This document shows, one piece after another, positions 17,554-17,600 of a stretch of DNA of 17,600 nucleotides. Source of the DNA: Proteobacteria bacterium UBA964 (GTDB lineage Bacteria; Pseudomonadota; Gammaproteobacteria; Steroidobacterales; Steroidobacteraceae); assembly GCA_002292945.1 (NCBI GenBank), contig DBCG01000076.1:268-17867 (forward strand). The letters are read 5' to 3'. Position 1 is the stretch's first letter, and the number at the start of each line of letters is the position of its first letter. The notes under the pieces are model-generated. The model saw only the letters and a program-made list of their open reading frames with translations. It had not been told where the DNA came from and made no database searches. The translations under genes were made by a program, and so were the position numbers.

Positions 17554-17600
17554 GGGCCCGTAGCACAGCGGTTAGTGCAGGGGACTCATAATCCCTTGGT
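17554..17600 (+). tRNA. tRNA with CAU anticodon, 5' part (Met elongator or Ile2), cut by right edge
   Basis: Seen: acceptor 5' strand GGGCCCG (17554-17560), T8 A9, D stem GCAC/GTGC with 8-base loop AGCGGTTA, base 26 A, anticodon stem GGGGA/TCCCT (one G-U pair) and loop CTCATAA with anticodon CAT at 17587-17589. The D stem carries a paired change from the common GCTC/GAGC. The T arm and 3' acceptor strand are outside. The region from base 26 on (GACTCATAATC, CTTGGT) resembles tRNA-Ile2, whose C34 is modified to lysidine, as much as elongator tRNA-Met. It is not initiator tRNA by appearance. A TAAACT at 17518-17523 could be a -10 box, without a convincing -35. Confidence 0.88.

Overview
The window is 17.6 kb of GC-rich (by eye about two thirds G+C) bacterial chromosome. 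It is packed with ordinary genes on both strands, and no CRISPR array, insertion sequence, prophage or integrase was seen. HrpB-type helicase, RlmE, YgiQ, a beta-class glutathione transferase, a Tat-exported PhoX phosphatase and a lipoprotein together suggest a Gram-negative proteobacterium. A GC-rich gammaproteobacterium is the best guess, but this is inference from protein families only.

Layout, left to right. (1) 1-1592, minus: N-terminal 530 codons of a UvrA-type excinuclease ATPase that runs off the left edge; its wording fits the tandem-duplicated long UvrA subclass. (2) 1593-1730: divergent promoter region with an eight-G tract. (3) 1731-4993, plus: YgiQ-type radical SAM protein and an APH-fold phosphotransferase, joined by an ATGA overlap. 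(4) 5010-6374, minus: lipoprotein M19 dipeptidase, convergent with the previous pair. (5) 6375-6575: divergent promoter region. (6) 6576-10253, plus: ATP-dependent helicase HrpB and, 24 bases later, an exported alpha/beta hydrolase. (7) 10250-16826, minus: six co-directional genes, transcribed as FAD-dependent oxidoreductase, TrmH-type RNA methyltransferase, glutathione transferase, DUF1330 protein, PhoX-type phosphatase, XdhC-family protein. Two junctions overlap by 4 bases (ATGA) and the others are 20-63 bases apart, so this looks like one or two operons. (8) 16888-17508, plus: rlmE, divergent from the cluster. (9) 17554-17600: 5' part of a CAU-anticodon tRNA, cut by the right edge.

Functionally the window mixes nucleic-acid upkeep (UvrA, HrpB, RlmE, TrmH, tRNA) with redox, detoxification and phosphate-scavenging genes and exported hydrolases. 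I do not see a coherent new defence or biosynthetic system. The points most worth checking are the UvrA subclass, an XdhC maturation factor placed next to PhoX rather than a molybdenum enzyme, a TrmH protein with a non-standard third motif, near-leaderless transcription of rlmE and ygiQ, and the identity of the CAU tRNA. Gene density is very high: no gap exceeds about 200 bases, and two convergent gene pairs are separated by 16 bases or share stop-codon bases.
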